Shown piece by piece: positions 23,441 to 34,545 of a DNA stretch of 64,000 nucleotides (position 1 is the stretch's first letter; every line of letters begins with the position of its first letter). The translations under genes and the position numbers were made by a program. The stretch spans positions 383,751-447,750 of the forward strand of contig MU128920.1 of NCBI GenBank assembly GCA_014904985.1, in the 5' to 3' direction. Source of the stretch: Hydnum rufescens UP504 (lineage: Eukaryota > Basidiomycota > Agaricomycetes > Cantharellales > Hydnaceae). A model generated the notes under the pieces. The model had not been told where the DNA came from. It did no database searches and saw only the letters and a list, made by a program, of their open reading frames with translations.

Positions 23441-23959
23441 TGATGATTCATGATGACGTTCATGTCTAACATCCTCCTTGTCCTCTCATCGTCATTCATT
23501 CCTCTCATCACTCTCCAACCCCACGATCTGTTTTCCTGTTCTTGCATGGCCACTGTATCACTCACTCACCCCATACCATCGCGTCATACGACCACTCATT
23601 GACTCCACTTTTCTCGTCTTCACCCGGATCGTGTTTTTTTAATAGCTTTTTCCCGGCTTGTAACAGGTCTTGCCTGTTGCTTGTCCCATTCCTGTATCCG
23701 TACTGAGCGCCGAAAACATCGATACATACCCTCACTCTCATCGGGGAGTCCACGAGCGTTGCTGGACTCCGAGGTCAGAGTGCGGGATTCACGGGTTAAG
23801 CTACTATTTCCGGCCCGGTCGGATGTCAAACCGCAATCCGCAATTCAATGGATCGGAGATACCCATATGCTATTGATATCAGAAATACCAACCAATCGCG
23901 ATCAGGCTGTGCAACTGCTAACTCCTCAAACTCGGCGTTCTAACTCAGATGTGAGGATC
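23441..23959. repeat. Unit 4b spacer
   Basis: Common spacer sequence (ATGGCCACTGTATCACTCAC, CCTGTTGCTTGTCCCATTCC) leads directly into a truncated NC exon 1. No gene is seen. Confidence 0.5.
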
Positions 23960-24121
23960 CATGAGAAGTCTGAAAGCGGATCAATGAGGTGACCTGACCT
24001 GATCGCTCGAATCGAGAGTTTTCGATCGAGGTGCAGAGTTGTCTGATGGAGATCGTAGCACATGAAGTGAGGATCAGAGACCAACAAGTCGGTCGCCAGA
24101 GTCACTCGCAGAGGCGGACAT
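23960..24121 (-). pseudogene. NC-family exon 1 fragment
   Basis: The first 50 or so codons of exon 1 on the - strand (ATG at 24,119-24,121; ATCAGACAACTCTGCACC-type words in reverse) end at about 23,960 in unrelated spacer. Exons 2 and 3 are missing. It shows that a further unit once stood here. Confidence 0.7.
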
Positions 24122-24286
24122 GGTCAAAATGAGGCGAGGGGTTGAGCTTCGCAATGGGCGACATTTTAAGTGCGACGTCGAAGGCTGTTCGAAATTTGCA
24201 TCCGATGGTCAATTCCGGCGGCCAGCGATTCCATCTGCAAAATGGTCCACATTTCCTAGACATATCTAATCGACGCTTCAAAGCCG

Positions 24287-25600
24287 TTGCCACTTGCACT
24301 CTTGGAATGGGTGCTCATGTTATGCATACCCCCCACGGATGCACCTAGTGCCTCGCAACTACAAGCGTCGTCCAGCAAGAGGAAGATCAGGACGTCTTTG
24401 ACCTTTCTCTGCACTGTTCTGCCGAAACGGGGCATACGGCACACAGCTAGCCCGCCTCTCCCTGGCAGTCACAAACCCGCCCCCTCTTTACCGGCACAAC
24501 ACCGCCGAAACCCACACGTGAACCTCCCCTTCCACCCGCCCCAGAAATATCACCGCTGCGACCTGCGTTGAAAGTGGCGTCGCCTATGGCTCTAAGCTCC
24601 ATGGAGCTTCCACCGCTGCTTAACTACACATCTATCTCTGGCATCACAGTCGACTCTTCGTCATCAGGTGTCGCGACCGCGATTGCCCCTCTCCCCGGTG
24701 CCAATAGTCTCGTGTTGCACCCCCGACTTACTCCCCGCTCAAATCCTTGTCTAACTTGAGACCGCTTCTTCGTCCCTTTGCACAACCATGCATACCCTCC
24801 AGCGATTTCCTCTCGTCTCTCCGAATACCCCACAGCCCTCGCCGCAGTGGGTGCAAGTCCAAGGTCACCTCCTTCCTCGATGTCTCCGTTCTCCTCCGCC
24901 TTCCAGATACACCAGGAGGCCGCGGGTCTCCGGACCACCACTTCGGACCAAAAACCCTCCAGAATGGCCATATTTCTCGACAGACCCTCCTCCCCATACG
25001 TTCACATTCTCGCCTTCCTCCAAAGTAGAACAGCGTCCGTACGTTTGACCCTCCCCCGCGGTCTACTTCAAATGCCAGCTTCCTCCGCCGCTCGCATGGA
25101 GGCGCTCTTTGAACCCCACGATGAAGCCCGTTATCTGGGAATGATCGTGCTTGAGAACTTATGCGAAGAGGAGATTTCAAGGAGACAGGCTGAGTGCAGT
25201 GCTCGTCACGGGCACGGCAGCGCTATCGGTGAAAATGTCAGCGTATCATCTACCGAGCCGGCTCACACGTCTACTGGTCCCATTGCCGTGCCAAACGCTA
25301 CGGAGCGTATTATTTCATCGTATTCTAGAGGGCGTCCACACTGGCTCTCCTGGCTCCCGTAGCGTCCTGGGAAGTCGCTCTGTCGAACATTTTCCGTGGA
25401 ATGTCTTCAGTCCTGGGCTATCGACACCCCCAAGGGATGTGGATCCCAGGATCCCGACGAATAATACCAATGCTGGCGTTGGTATCAGTGGGACCCTGGC
25501 AATGGGACCATTGGGACTGGCGTCTTGTCAAAGGTTGTCTAGCATCACGCGCCTCTTCCCCCAATTTCACCCGGAGGAAGGATATAGGGTATTCATGACC
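24287..25600 (+). pseudogene. B block, copy 5
   Basis: The longest uninterrupted version of the downstream B frame runs 24,778-25,362 (194 codons) with FSSAFQIHQEAAGLRTTTSD, FLDRPSSPYVHILAFL, MPASSAARMEALFEP, EARYLGM, ISRRQAECSARHGHGS and VSSTEPAHTSTGP. The 5' Pro/Ser-rich part (24,568-24,759) is in another phase. It lies divergent to the NC fragment at 24,121. Unidentified. Confidence 0.45.
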
Positions 25601-25779
25601 ACCTCTTCTGTTTCTGTTCTCGTTGGTGATAATTCATGACGACCACCCATTGACTCAGTCATTCCCGTCTTCACTCAGACGTGTTTTTTAATAGCTCCGC
25701 CCGGCTCCCATCAGGCGTGCCTGTTGCGTGTCCCATTCTTGCACCCGCACAGAACATTGAAAATACCGTTCACTTCTCG

Positions 25780-27400
25780 CCGTTCCCACCAACTTAGACC
25801 GGGCCTAGTGGCGACCCCTGGGGTCTTCGCCCAGCGGAAGTGAGATCTGCGGACAACCAATCAAACTGACGTGGTGCAACGGAGTTAAACTACTTTCCGG
25901 TCGAGCCAACCGAAAAATTTCTGGCTTTTCGCATGCATGAGTTATGAGAGAGGGGGTGTTCAAACATCTAGACAAGGCCCGAGTAGAATACTGCAGACCT
26001 GTTCCATGCTGGATGGGCGCTTACTTTGAACGTTTAACCACAATGGGAGTGATGAGAATCCAAAAACGGAGCTTCGACTTTTTGGGACCTGGTGTAAGCA
26101 GTGCTGCCGGGGCTATGCACGCGTATGTAAACGAACAACCCAGCACAACTGTGGGGAATCAAAATACAGTACAGTCACTTGAAAGTTACAGATCGGGAGA
26201 ACTACCTGCCGTACAACCCTACTTGCTAATCCAAATGGAGTCCAAGTGGAGCCGTTCAGAGGATCAAGATTGGAGCAACCCAGCCATCATCGTTTGGTCT
26301 TCAGCTGGACAGCAAGAATGTATTCCATCACATAGGGCTTCTCTTGGTTCGTCTATCGCGCCTCCGATATTCGGTTTTTGGGTTGCATACTCATGGCGGT
26401 GTGATTCCCATCATTTGAACCACAAAAGAGGTTCATGGAGAAGTAAAGCCCAGATGCAGGTAACCGGTCTGTGCTTTGCAAAATTTATTGCTCTTGGGCG
26501 AAATCTCCTCTAGATCTGCCTTGGCAAAGTCAGTTGAAATTGTTGTGCATTTCATTTGTTCCTGTACTCTGAACATTCTGAGCCTGATGCCCATATCTTT
26601 GCGACGTCAAACTCTCCATTGCCACTTGGTTTTTCGCATTCCCAAGAATATCTGACGTGCATATTGGATAAATCTGCCTCGTGAAACTCGCCTCCCAATT
26701 GAGACTAGTATTTTCCCCACCGTGGGGCCCAATTGAACATCCCCGAATCTATTTCAGGAGATGATCTCGCCAAGTCGGTTGAAATCAAATTGGATCTGTA
26801 GACAGGCACTGTGAAGTTTTAGAGAGTTTGTGAGTCGTGTTTGGAAAAATAGCCTGAACTTCGGCATGCAAAGCTATGTCATGCGCAACCAGGACGATGA
26901 TCCAAACAGTTAGAGTTTGCTTCCGAGTGTTAACAATCTACCGTGGTCTCGACTTTCCCGACTGTAGATGCCATTTACAGTATGTTCACCCTATTAGGAA
27001 TAAAGTTAATATGCCTTTCATTATCATCAGGGATAGGGTTGAGTGTTTTTCTTTCGCATTATCCATACTAGCTGAACATATGCGTCAGATCTGAGCGAGC
27101 CGCGATGCGAAAACACCACGAACAGAAAGGCTTTGGACCTTGTTGCGCCATTCAATTTTGGCATCTGCGACCTTATTGGCAATATGTAACCGTGAAGGCA
27201 GTAAGCGCGCACCAAGTAAATGAAATTGAATAATTCCACGCGCTAGCCATGTCAGCCCGGATGGTATTGAATACAACTCATTATTGTCTCTGTCCCAGTA
27301 TGCCAATGGATTTCGGGACATGTAGGAGTGAGATATCCACCTTAGGATGCACTTAAAATTAAAATATCATCCCCAAGGCCCAGTCCCCCCATCTCATTTT
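25780..27400 (+). repeat. Spacer block type II, copy 2, with a 189-codon ORF
   Basis: It repeats 16,450-18,290. A frame at 25,944-26,513 is open for 189 codons (MREGVFKHLDKARVEYCRP..; words LLIQMESKWSRSEDQDWSNP, PPIFGFWVAYS) but is broken in the unit 4 copy, so it is either a gene lost there or an accidental opening. An NC exon-2 acceptor remnant lies near 26,755. I recognise no family. Confidence 0.4.
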
Positions 27401-27405
27401 TCGCC

Positions 27406-28161
27406 ATGTCCACCACGGGGATGACTCTAGCGACTGACTTGTTCGGCTACGATCCTCACTTCATTTGCACGGTCTCCATCAGGCAACTCTGCACCTCCAT
27501 CCAAAACTCTCGCCTCGAACGCTCCGGTCGTGATATGTCCTTGATCCGGTTCAAGCGACTGAGTGGATTCCGACGCTAATCCCTTGTGCTGAAGATTGGT
27601 ACGATGCCAGATGATGGGGAAGCTATATGGCTGCGATTGGACCGGGGGTCTAAGCCAGAAGGCTCAACACCAAGGACTTCAATATCGCGATTCACTGCTT
27701 GTGACTCTGTAAGTGATGCTTTCCTGCTTAGCCGGGACGCCAATAATATTGACTGAGCACGCCCGGGCTATTTCAGGCGACTATCTCCTCAACCGAAGTA
27801 CAACTACGCGGACTTCGTTTGGAAATAAAAGCCGAGGTCGTCTTTCCTGTCGATGGACCTACAGCAGGAGATCTTCGAAAACTCCTCAACATCTTATCCC
27901 AAGAATCCCCCGAATATCGCTTGTGGGGCGTAAGTGATTATAATGCATTCGTCTAAGCATATTCTCATAATTTTCTAACGAATACCTGCTTCACATTGCT
28001 AGGAGAATTGCAAGTGGTTCTGCTCAATCGTACAAGAATCCTTGACTGATTTCTACTCTGGAGAGCCGAGGTCTGGAACACTATCACATAAGGATCTTGG
28101 GAAGAAATCCCGTAGACGTATTTCGGATCGCCTGCTGAGTGTGATAGCTCGGGGCCATTGA
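27406..28161 (+). pseudogene. NC-family gene copy 9, nonsense at the His motif
   Basis: Exons 27406-27708, 27777-27929 and 28003-28161 have correct lengths and splice sites, but the FRHQF motif reads FRR followed by TAA (CGACGCTAATCC), so one short stretch both removes the candidate catalytic His and ends translation. Exon 2 is one codon shorter. Exon 3 keeps ENCKWFC. The rest of the sequence is well preserved, suggesting recent death. Confidence 0.8.
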
Positions 28162-28471
28162 CACCCATCTGGGCCCATGCTTCGATATGCCACATAATTC
28201 CCATAACATCATCTTTGTCGATTTCTAAGACGACAGCCATAGTAATGTTGTCTTCGTTTAAATTAGCTAAAGTCCCTGCGTCTCTCGTTTTCGGCATGTC
28301 TCCTGCTCGCTCCCCTCACCTAGAATTTCGTTATGCTTGGCCCTTATTTTTCCCAGCCAGCTTTTTTTCTGTCCTCAGATCTGTTGCTTTCATGAAATAT
28401 TATATTCCGTTTCCCTCTTTTGGCAGTGTGGGGTCCAAAGGTTGAAAAGAGCACATTGGCACGACTTCGCG

Positions 28472-28832
28472 GATAGCCCCTGTTTAGCCGGCATTCGCCG
28501 GTCATATTTGACAGTCTGCACCGCTTCTGGCCACACATGGGGACTGGAGCTGAGCATTTCCATCGTGTGCCAAATGCTGAACCCTAATTAGGGATGCTTA
28601 GATACACCCAATAACCCTCTAAAGTTATTCTAAGAACGGTCTTCCGGGGGGAGAACCTGGATTTGATCACGTGTATATCCCCCAGAAAGAGGTCAAACAT
28701 ACCATTGCTTTGTCTAGCATTCGGCATTCAGCAGGTAAATGCTCACCAAGCCCCAAGTGTGGGTTCAAAAGCGGTGCACACTGGACGTCAGTCAAAGATC
28801 ACCGGCAAATGCCGGGTGAACAGGGGCTACTC
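28472..28832. mobile_element. TIR element, unit 5
   Basis: The left end is GATAGCCCCTGTTTAGCCGGCATTCGCCGG; the right end is the inverted CCGGCAAATGCCGGGTGAACAGGGGC. The outer 35 bp are the best-preserved inverted repeats of the family, including a nested GCCGGCATTYGCCGG hairpin. No ORF is seen. Confidence 0.65.
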
Positions 28833-29102
28833 AACGCTGCGGAGTCCACACAGGCTTGTAATATTGCACGAAAACAGCAGATCAGAGCACGAAGAGCAGA
28901 AAAACATAAGCACCAAGCACAACAGAATTCTAGGTGAAGGGCGAACAGGAGAAAAAGCCGATAATGAGAGGCGCAGGGGCTTTAGCTAATTGAAAAGAAA
29001 ACAACATTACGACGGTCCTCATGTGCAAAATCAAAAAATACGATGTTATATGCTGTGCAAAGAGCATCCTGTGACATATTGAACCAGGGCAGAGATGCAC
29101 GA

Positions 29103-29859
29103 TCAATGGCCCTGAGCTATCACACTCCGCAAACGATCCGAAATGCGTCTTCGGGACTTCTTCCCAAGGTCTCTATGTGATAGCGTTCCAGACCTCAGCT
29201 CTCCAGAGTAGAAATTGGTCAAGGATTCTTGCACGACTGAGCAGAACCACTTGCAATTCTCCTACCAATGCAAAGCAGGTATTCGTTAGCAAAATCGGTA
29301 TATTGGGAGAATGTGTTATAATCACTCACCCCCCACAAACGATATTCGGGAGACTCTTGGGATAAGATGTTGAGGAGCTTTCGGAGATCTCCTGCCGTAG
29401 GTCCATCGATAGGAAAGACGACCTCGGCTTTCATTTCCAAACGAAGTCCGCGTAATAGTTGCGTTTCGGTTAAGGAGATCGTCGCCTGAAATAACCCCAG
29501 GCATGTTCAGGAGACCTCGGAGGCGCTATCGTTGGCGTCCAGGAAAGGGACACACTTACAGAGTCACAAGGAGTGAATCGTGACACGGAACTCCTTGGCG
29601 TTGAGTTTTCTGGCTTGGGCCCTCGCTCCAAGCGCAGCCACATGGCATCTCCATCTTCCGGCATCATCCCAATCTTCAAGAGAAGGAATTGGTGTCGGAA
29701 ACCACTGAGCTGCTCGAACCGCATCAACGACACAACACGAGCAAATCGTTCGAGGCGCGAATTTTCGATGGAGGTGCAGAGTTGTCTTACAGAGATCGTG
29801 CACATGAAGTGAGGATCGGAGGCAAGCAAATTCTCCCAAGTGCCTCCCGTGGCGGGCAT
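29103..29859 (-). CDS. NC-family protein copy 10, intact (204 aa)
   Basis: The - strand exons 29560-29859, 29330-29485 and 29103-29261 give 100+52+52 residues with normal GTAAGT and GTGAGT donors. FRHQFLLLKI, WLRLERG and ENCKWFC are present. The N-terminus (MPATGGTWENLLASDPHF) differs from the usual MSTT start. A foldback element begins about 110 bp upstream of the ATG, so the usual divergent B block is absent here and this copy closes the array. Function is as proposed for copy 5. Confidence 0.7.
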
Positions 29860-29970
29860 GGTAAAAATGAGACGGGGGGCTGAATCCTCGAATCTGCAGG
29901 ATATAATGTGGCCTATTGAAAATTTGCATCCGAAAAATCAATTCAAAAAACATCAACCCCACAATCCGTA

Positions 29971-30931
29971 AAGACCGCGCGAAGCGCGGAACGGAAAAAT
30001 AGCCCTAAGGCCGTCTGTTAATTTCCTTATATAGTGGGCACACGGACTTATGCTTGAGCTCATCACCTTGGTCGTTCTCGAAGAGAGAACAACCCAAGGT
30101 GTTTCCCACGCTCGCGACAGCCTCTGCTATGGCCCGAAAACCGTCTATTCTGTCTTTAAGTTGCATTTCCTGATTGGGAAATCACGTGTTCAGTGAGTGC
30201 CCTTCTACTTCGCACTCCACCGCGGGCCCCCAAATTTTCAGGAGGATATACTAACCAGGCTGCACCAATATTCTAACTTATAACATTTAACAGTATCTAA
30301 ATACAGTCTATTTTATGGAAATTAAACTTTAAAAACAAAAAAAAACACGCGACCAGTGCCTACAGGCACTGGCCACAAGGGGTAAAGGGCACCCAGGAGC
30401 CCATGAATCAAGTACCAGGACGAAAAGACGAATACCGCGGCAACCCTGGAGCCCCTGCACACCAAAATTGGTGTGCATGGGCTCCTGGGTGTCCTTTACC
30501 CCTCCAGACATTTACCCCTTGTGGCCAGTGCCTCTAGGCACTGGTCGCGTGTTTTTTTTTCTTAAAGTTTAATTTTTGTAAAATAGACTGTATTTAGATA
30601 CTGTACCTAAATGTTATAAGTTAGAATATTGGTGCAACCTGGTTAGCATATCCTCCTGAAAATTTGGGGGCCCGCGGTGGACTAGGGAGTGCGAAGTAGA
30701 AGGGCACTGAACACGTGATTTCCTAATCAGGAAATGCAACTTAAAGACAGAATAGACGGTTTTCAGGCCATAGCAGAGGCTGTTGCGAGTGCATGGGAAA
30801 CGCCTTGGGTGTTCTCTCTTCGAGAACGACCAAGGTGATGAGCTCAAGCATAAGTCCGTGTGCCCACTATATAAGGAAATTAACAGACGGCCTTAAGGGC
30901 TATTTTTCCGTTCCGTGCTTCGCGTGGTCTT
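29971..30931. mobile_element. 961-bp foldback transposon-like element
   Basis: The two arms (about 29,971-30,406 and 30,477-30,931) are near-perfect inverted copies, from AAGACCGCGCGAAGCGCGG at the left to its complement ending GGTCTT at the right. They leave only about 70 bp of loop, which itself holds the palindrome CACACCAAAATTGGTGTG. TA flanks both ends (CCGTA|AAGACC and GGTCTT|TATA), a target duplication typical of Tc1/mariner-type elements. No ORF is seen, so it would be non-autonomous. Confidence 0.85.
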
Positions 30932-31150
30932 TATATTGGTCAATTTGACTGGATTTGTAACACCCACGGGTGGTTGACGGGTTGTGGGATTGAAAGATCT
31001 GGGGCTAACTAGCCGACCCGGCCCGCCGGACTAGTTAGTCCGGTTTTCCGGTAGGTACAGGAGATAACATTAAGTTTTGTACCCGATCCAGATCTGTGAG
31101 TGACTGGCACTGCTATCGGGGTCCCATTTTCGCTTGTTCCCGTCTCTGCA

Positions 31151-31266
31151 ATGACACATCGCAAGATCCCAGTCGCTCACAAGGAGCTTCTGGTTGTTAT
31201 GAATGAGACTCTCAGCACAAAAGAAATTGCTACAGTCATGGAACAGAAACTTTCATCCGTTGGAAG
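31151..31266 (+). pseudogene. Transposase-like N-terminal helix-turn-helix remnant
   Basis: A short exon-like frame reads MTHRKIPVAHKELL.. and TLSTKEIATVMEQKL.. before a GTGAGT donor. The pattern (basic start, then a helix-turn-helix with TLS-KEIA) resembles the N-terminus of Tc1/IS630-type transposases in basidiomycetes. No DDE part follows. Sequence after the donor (to 31,400) is shared, inverted, with 22,340-22,490. It lies 220 bp from the foldback element, but a link is only a guess. Confidence 0.35.
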
Positions 31267-31400
31267 GTGAGTTCATTTTTGGTCATGTGATCCAGATTGT
31301 GGGACGGGGTCCTAGGCACAGATCATTCCGGATCCAAATGATCTGTGGTCAAAATTTTTTTACGTCTATCGTTTTGAAACCAGCTGTAAAAGTGGCGTGC

Positions 31401-32937
31401 CTTTCATGAGCCCAATGTACGCCGCGCGACTGTCACAATCCGGTACATACCGGAGCGGGTTGAAACTAATCAGCAAGAGAAGTCCCAGCAGCCCTGTACA
31501 GACCGTACTCATATATCCTGCAAGTTCTCGCCATAGATAGATATACGTTGAAAAACCTGTTAGCAAGTGTCGATCTCGTTATATAATACGTCTGTTCACG
31601 ACGGATAGTGGCTTGGTGTGTATGCTAAGGATATGGTAGATGGGAAAATTGTAACAATCGGGATCGGCTCCGGACCAATCTGCTGACAAGATACATATTT
31701 CACAGTTGTCCTCCCTATTCTGGGATTGACGCTGAGTTTTCGCCTCATTACATGTATTATTTGGGTGCGTATATTAGCATTCAAAAACGACGACAAGTCC
31801 CCTTAGGACTCCGTTACGAGTATGCCGTCAATGATTACTTATTCCCATAGTTGGTTCATAGGGGGTACAAAGAAGAAGACTTTATGATGACAGATCCACT
31901 GGGTTACCAGAATTGCAGTGATGCCATTGGCGGCAACTGCGGTGGCAATCCGAAAAAGAGCGGCGTTGGCTGTTTGCCCTTTCGAGTTCAGCGCCCCCAC
32001 GAGACCTTTGCAGCAATACCATAGCTTCTCGCCATCCCACCCGCTGTCTGGAGGCCTCCGACCCCTATAGTCGGTCGGCACCTGGTCTTACGCACCGAGT
32101 TTCGCCTGACGACGAAATCCCGCACATCCGCCAGTTGCAGCATCAGATATTTTTGGTCTACAGGCCAAGAAACGCGTGCGTGAGATTTACCAGCCTTCTC
32201 AACAGCCTCCAGAGCCTGAGTGTGCATGTGAATGTGTCGACAAATTATGAGGCTTATGGCCACATCTGCGCAATAGGGCACCTGTCGCGTGAGATACGCA
32301 AAGTATTCATCTCTAGTTGAGTGTCGAGCCCCAAATTTCCGTTATCCAACTGTGGGCTGTTATCAGGAACACGTTCTCAGAATTTAGGGAAGTAACTGCG
32401 GTTTTGGGTGCCTCGCCCAGCCTGGTCCTCATGAGGCATCCTTTCCATTTAAATTTCAGGGGCTGCAACAGAAATTGGTGTCCAATTCGCACTTGAGGCC
32501 GGAGACACGAGTAAACGAGAGAGAGAAATATGGATTCATAAACCGTGTAGGCGGACTTCACCGAGGGCGGTCCCACTGGGTGCTAAGGCAGATACAGTGG
32601 GTAACTACATGGGCAGGACGTAATATCGATAGGAAAAGGGCAGGGTGGGACAGTTGGTGCGGTGATCAGTGGTAGTGAGCAAAGAAAGAGAAGGAGGGGT
32701 GGAACAGGGCATAATAGGCATAATGTATGGACAGTGGAGGCATAATGCACTTGAAATGCTATATATGGGGTGTTGGGAGTCAGGGGTGGTGGCTAATGGC
32801 ATTTGTCATAAGCGTCCGACTTTTCCAAAAAGGTGGCAAGGCGGGATATGCGTTTTTCCGTGGCCAGCAGGGTGCGGGTGAGGTGTTGTCTACCTTTTCC
32901 CAAAAGGTGCGTGTGTGTACATCAGGAAACTTGACCA
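31401..32937. other. Intergenic stretch, possible decayed membrane-protein gene (-)
   Basis: On the - strand, separate open pieces near 31,600-32,280 carry hydrophobic runs (CADVAISLII, NAALFRIATAVAANGITAILV) that could be exons of a multi-span protein, but I cannot join them with convincing splice sites. Nothing else is supported. Confidence 0.2.
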
Positions 32938-33018
32938 GAGGTTTGGCAGGTTGTTGGTGGTTTTTTGAGGTCCAGAGCATCCAGAGCTCAAAAAACCAGC
33001 TAAAACCAGCCAAACCTC
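32938..33018. repeat. 81-bp imperfect hairpin
   Basis: GAGGTTTGGCAGGTTGTTGG..TTTTTTGAG is mirrored by CTCAAAAAACCAGC..CAGCCAAACCTC, giving arms of about 32 bp around GTCCAGAGCATCCAGAG. It could be a short MITE or a transcript hairpin. Confidence 0.7.
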
Positions 33019-34545
33019 TTGGTTGAGTTTGCTGATGCCACGGTGGAAGCCTAATAAACAAAGGAGCAGACTCAGGAGAGACGCCCGAAGCTTTGCTTCC
33101 GCTCTGCTTCGGCGTCCTGCTGCTTCTTGTTGAAGAATCGGTGCGGAGCCACTTAGATTCACACAGCAACGAGAAAGATAGAGCGTTTGATCAGAGCTCA
33201 AGCAAACGCTTGAGGGAACTTCGGTACATCCCGAGAAACTATCTAGAAGGATATGCTGACTAAATGATGAGCATTTGAGCTCGCCCATCCCCGATTCCAA
33301 CACTTCTGCCAGCTGGAGCCGCTTCTCTCCACCCTTCTGCTGTTGAAGTGTTTATTACTGGTGCTAAATCGTGAGTCCCACCAGCCGCACGGTCAGGCCG
33401 GGTGCCGGGTTCCCACACCAATAACTTACCTTCGGCAATATCACACACCCAGCAAGCCCACAAAATTAGCAGTGGTTGAGTTGAGGAAGTCATAGGGTAT
33501 GAACTTCACGAAAGACTATTATCTCACACGGCGCAGTAATTCCTCTACGATTCGAACTAAGTGGACGAATCCTTGTCCATAACATGGGCGCTTATTATGT
33601 TGTTGCAGATTTCCTCTGTCCCCTGAACCTCCGTGAAGGATGGAAGGACGTGCTGGTTGGGTGTATGGCTGGTGAACGCTCATATTCAACCATATTAAAT
33701 AGCAATTGCATCGTGCCTACGTTGATCTATCACTGCCGTTCTCGACGTAGATAGTACTACGGGCGACAGTTTTTTCGAAAAACGCTAGACAGTACTCGGG
33801 CCGTATGAATTAATATCTGGTACGCAGAACCGCGGCAGCTTGAATTACTGGAGAAGCGGAAGTGATTACGAGGCCAAAACACAATACCTTCTTCTTTCTT
33901 TTTTGTTTTTTTGTTATTCATGGCCGGAAGGGGATGGAACCCTCCTCGGGTCTTACGGTCCTACTTCGACCTGGGTTCCGGGATTATATTTTTCACGCGT
34001 CCCCTTGCTTTCGTCTCCATGTGGGTAGGAAGCGGCTTCAGTGCCATTTCGCGAATTCGGCACCGAGTGCTCGCTGAATACAAGGTTCTCAAGTCGTCAC
34101 GCAGCCCGGACGATCAACGCTATATATCTACGGGATACCTTTCCAGGATCCTTGGTCAATGCGTGTCGGATTTCGCTTCTCCAAGGAAAATTTTTGTCCT
34201 CCCAATCGACCACTTACATTTCTCGATGAAATTACGACGATTAGTGGTTGTGATGGAGCGTTCGAGTCACTGAAGCTGTGCAGGTAATGCTCGGAACGGA
34301 CTTCAGATAGAATGCTGAGAAACTTAGGGACGCTGGGTTCGTCGGTCGGGACCCATAGCCTTGCTGAGGGAAAAAAAACCACAGCGAAGAAGGTAATTTC
34401 TAGGCCGGAAAGCCCTGGACACATCTCTGAACGCTTCACCGGGTCGAAGCCACAAAGTCAGTTTGTTCATTGCTAAGACGGGGGAAGTTGACATCATCAC
34501 TGTTGTACAGCTGAAATATACTGCAGCATCCCCCATCTAATATCA
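33019..34545. other. Intergenic stretch without a supported gene
   Basis: 33,050-33,400 shares short words with 15,290-15,450 and is probably an old repeat. A 120-codon frame at 33,911-34,273 has one hydrophobic segment near its start but no family signature or introns I can support. Confidence 0.3.

Noticed and set aside
33525..33570. CGATTCGAAC considered as a tRNA B box
   Set aside because: No matching A box or cloverleaf at the right distance.
33911..34273. 120-codon + ORF
   Set aside because: One hydrophobic stretch only; no introns, family motif or paralogue to support a gene.
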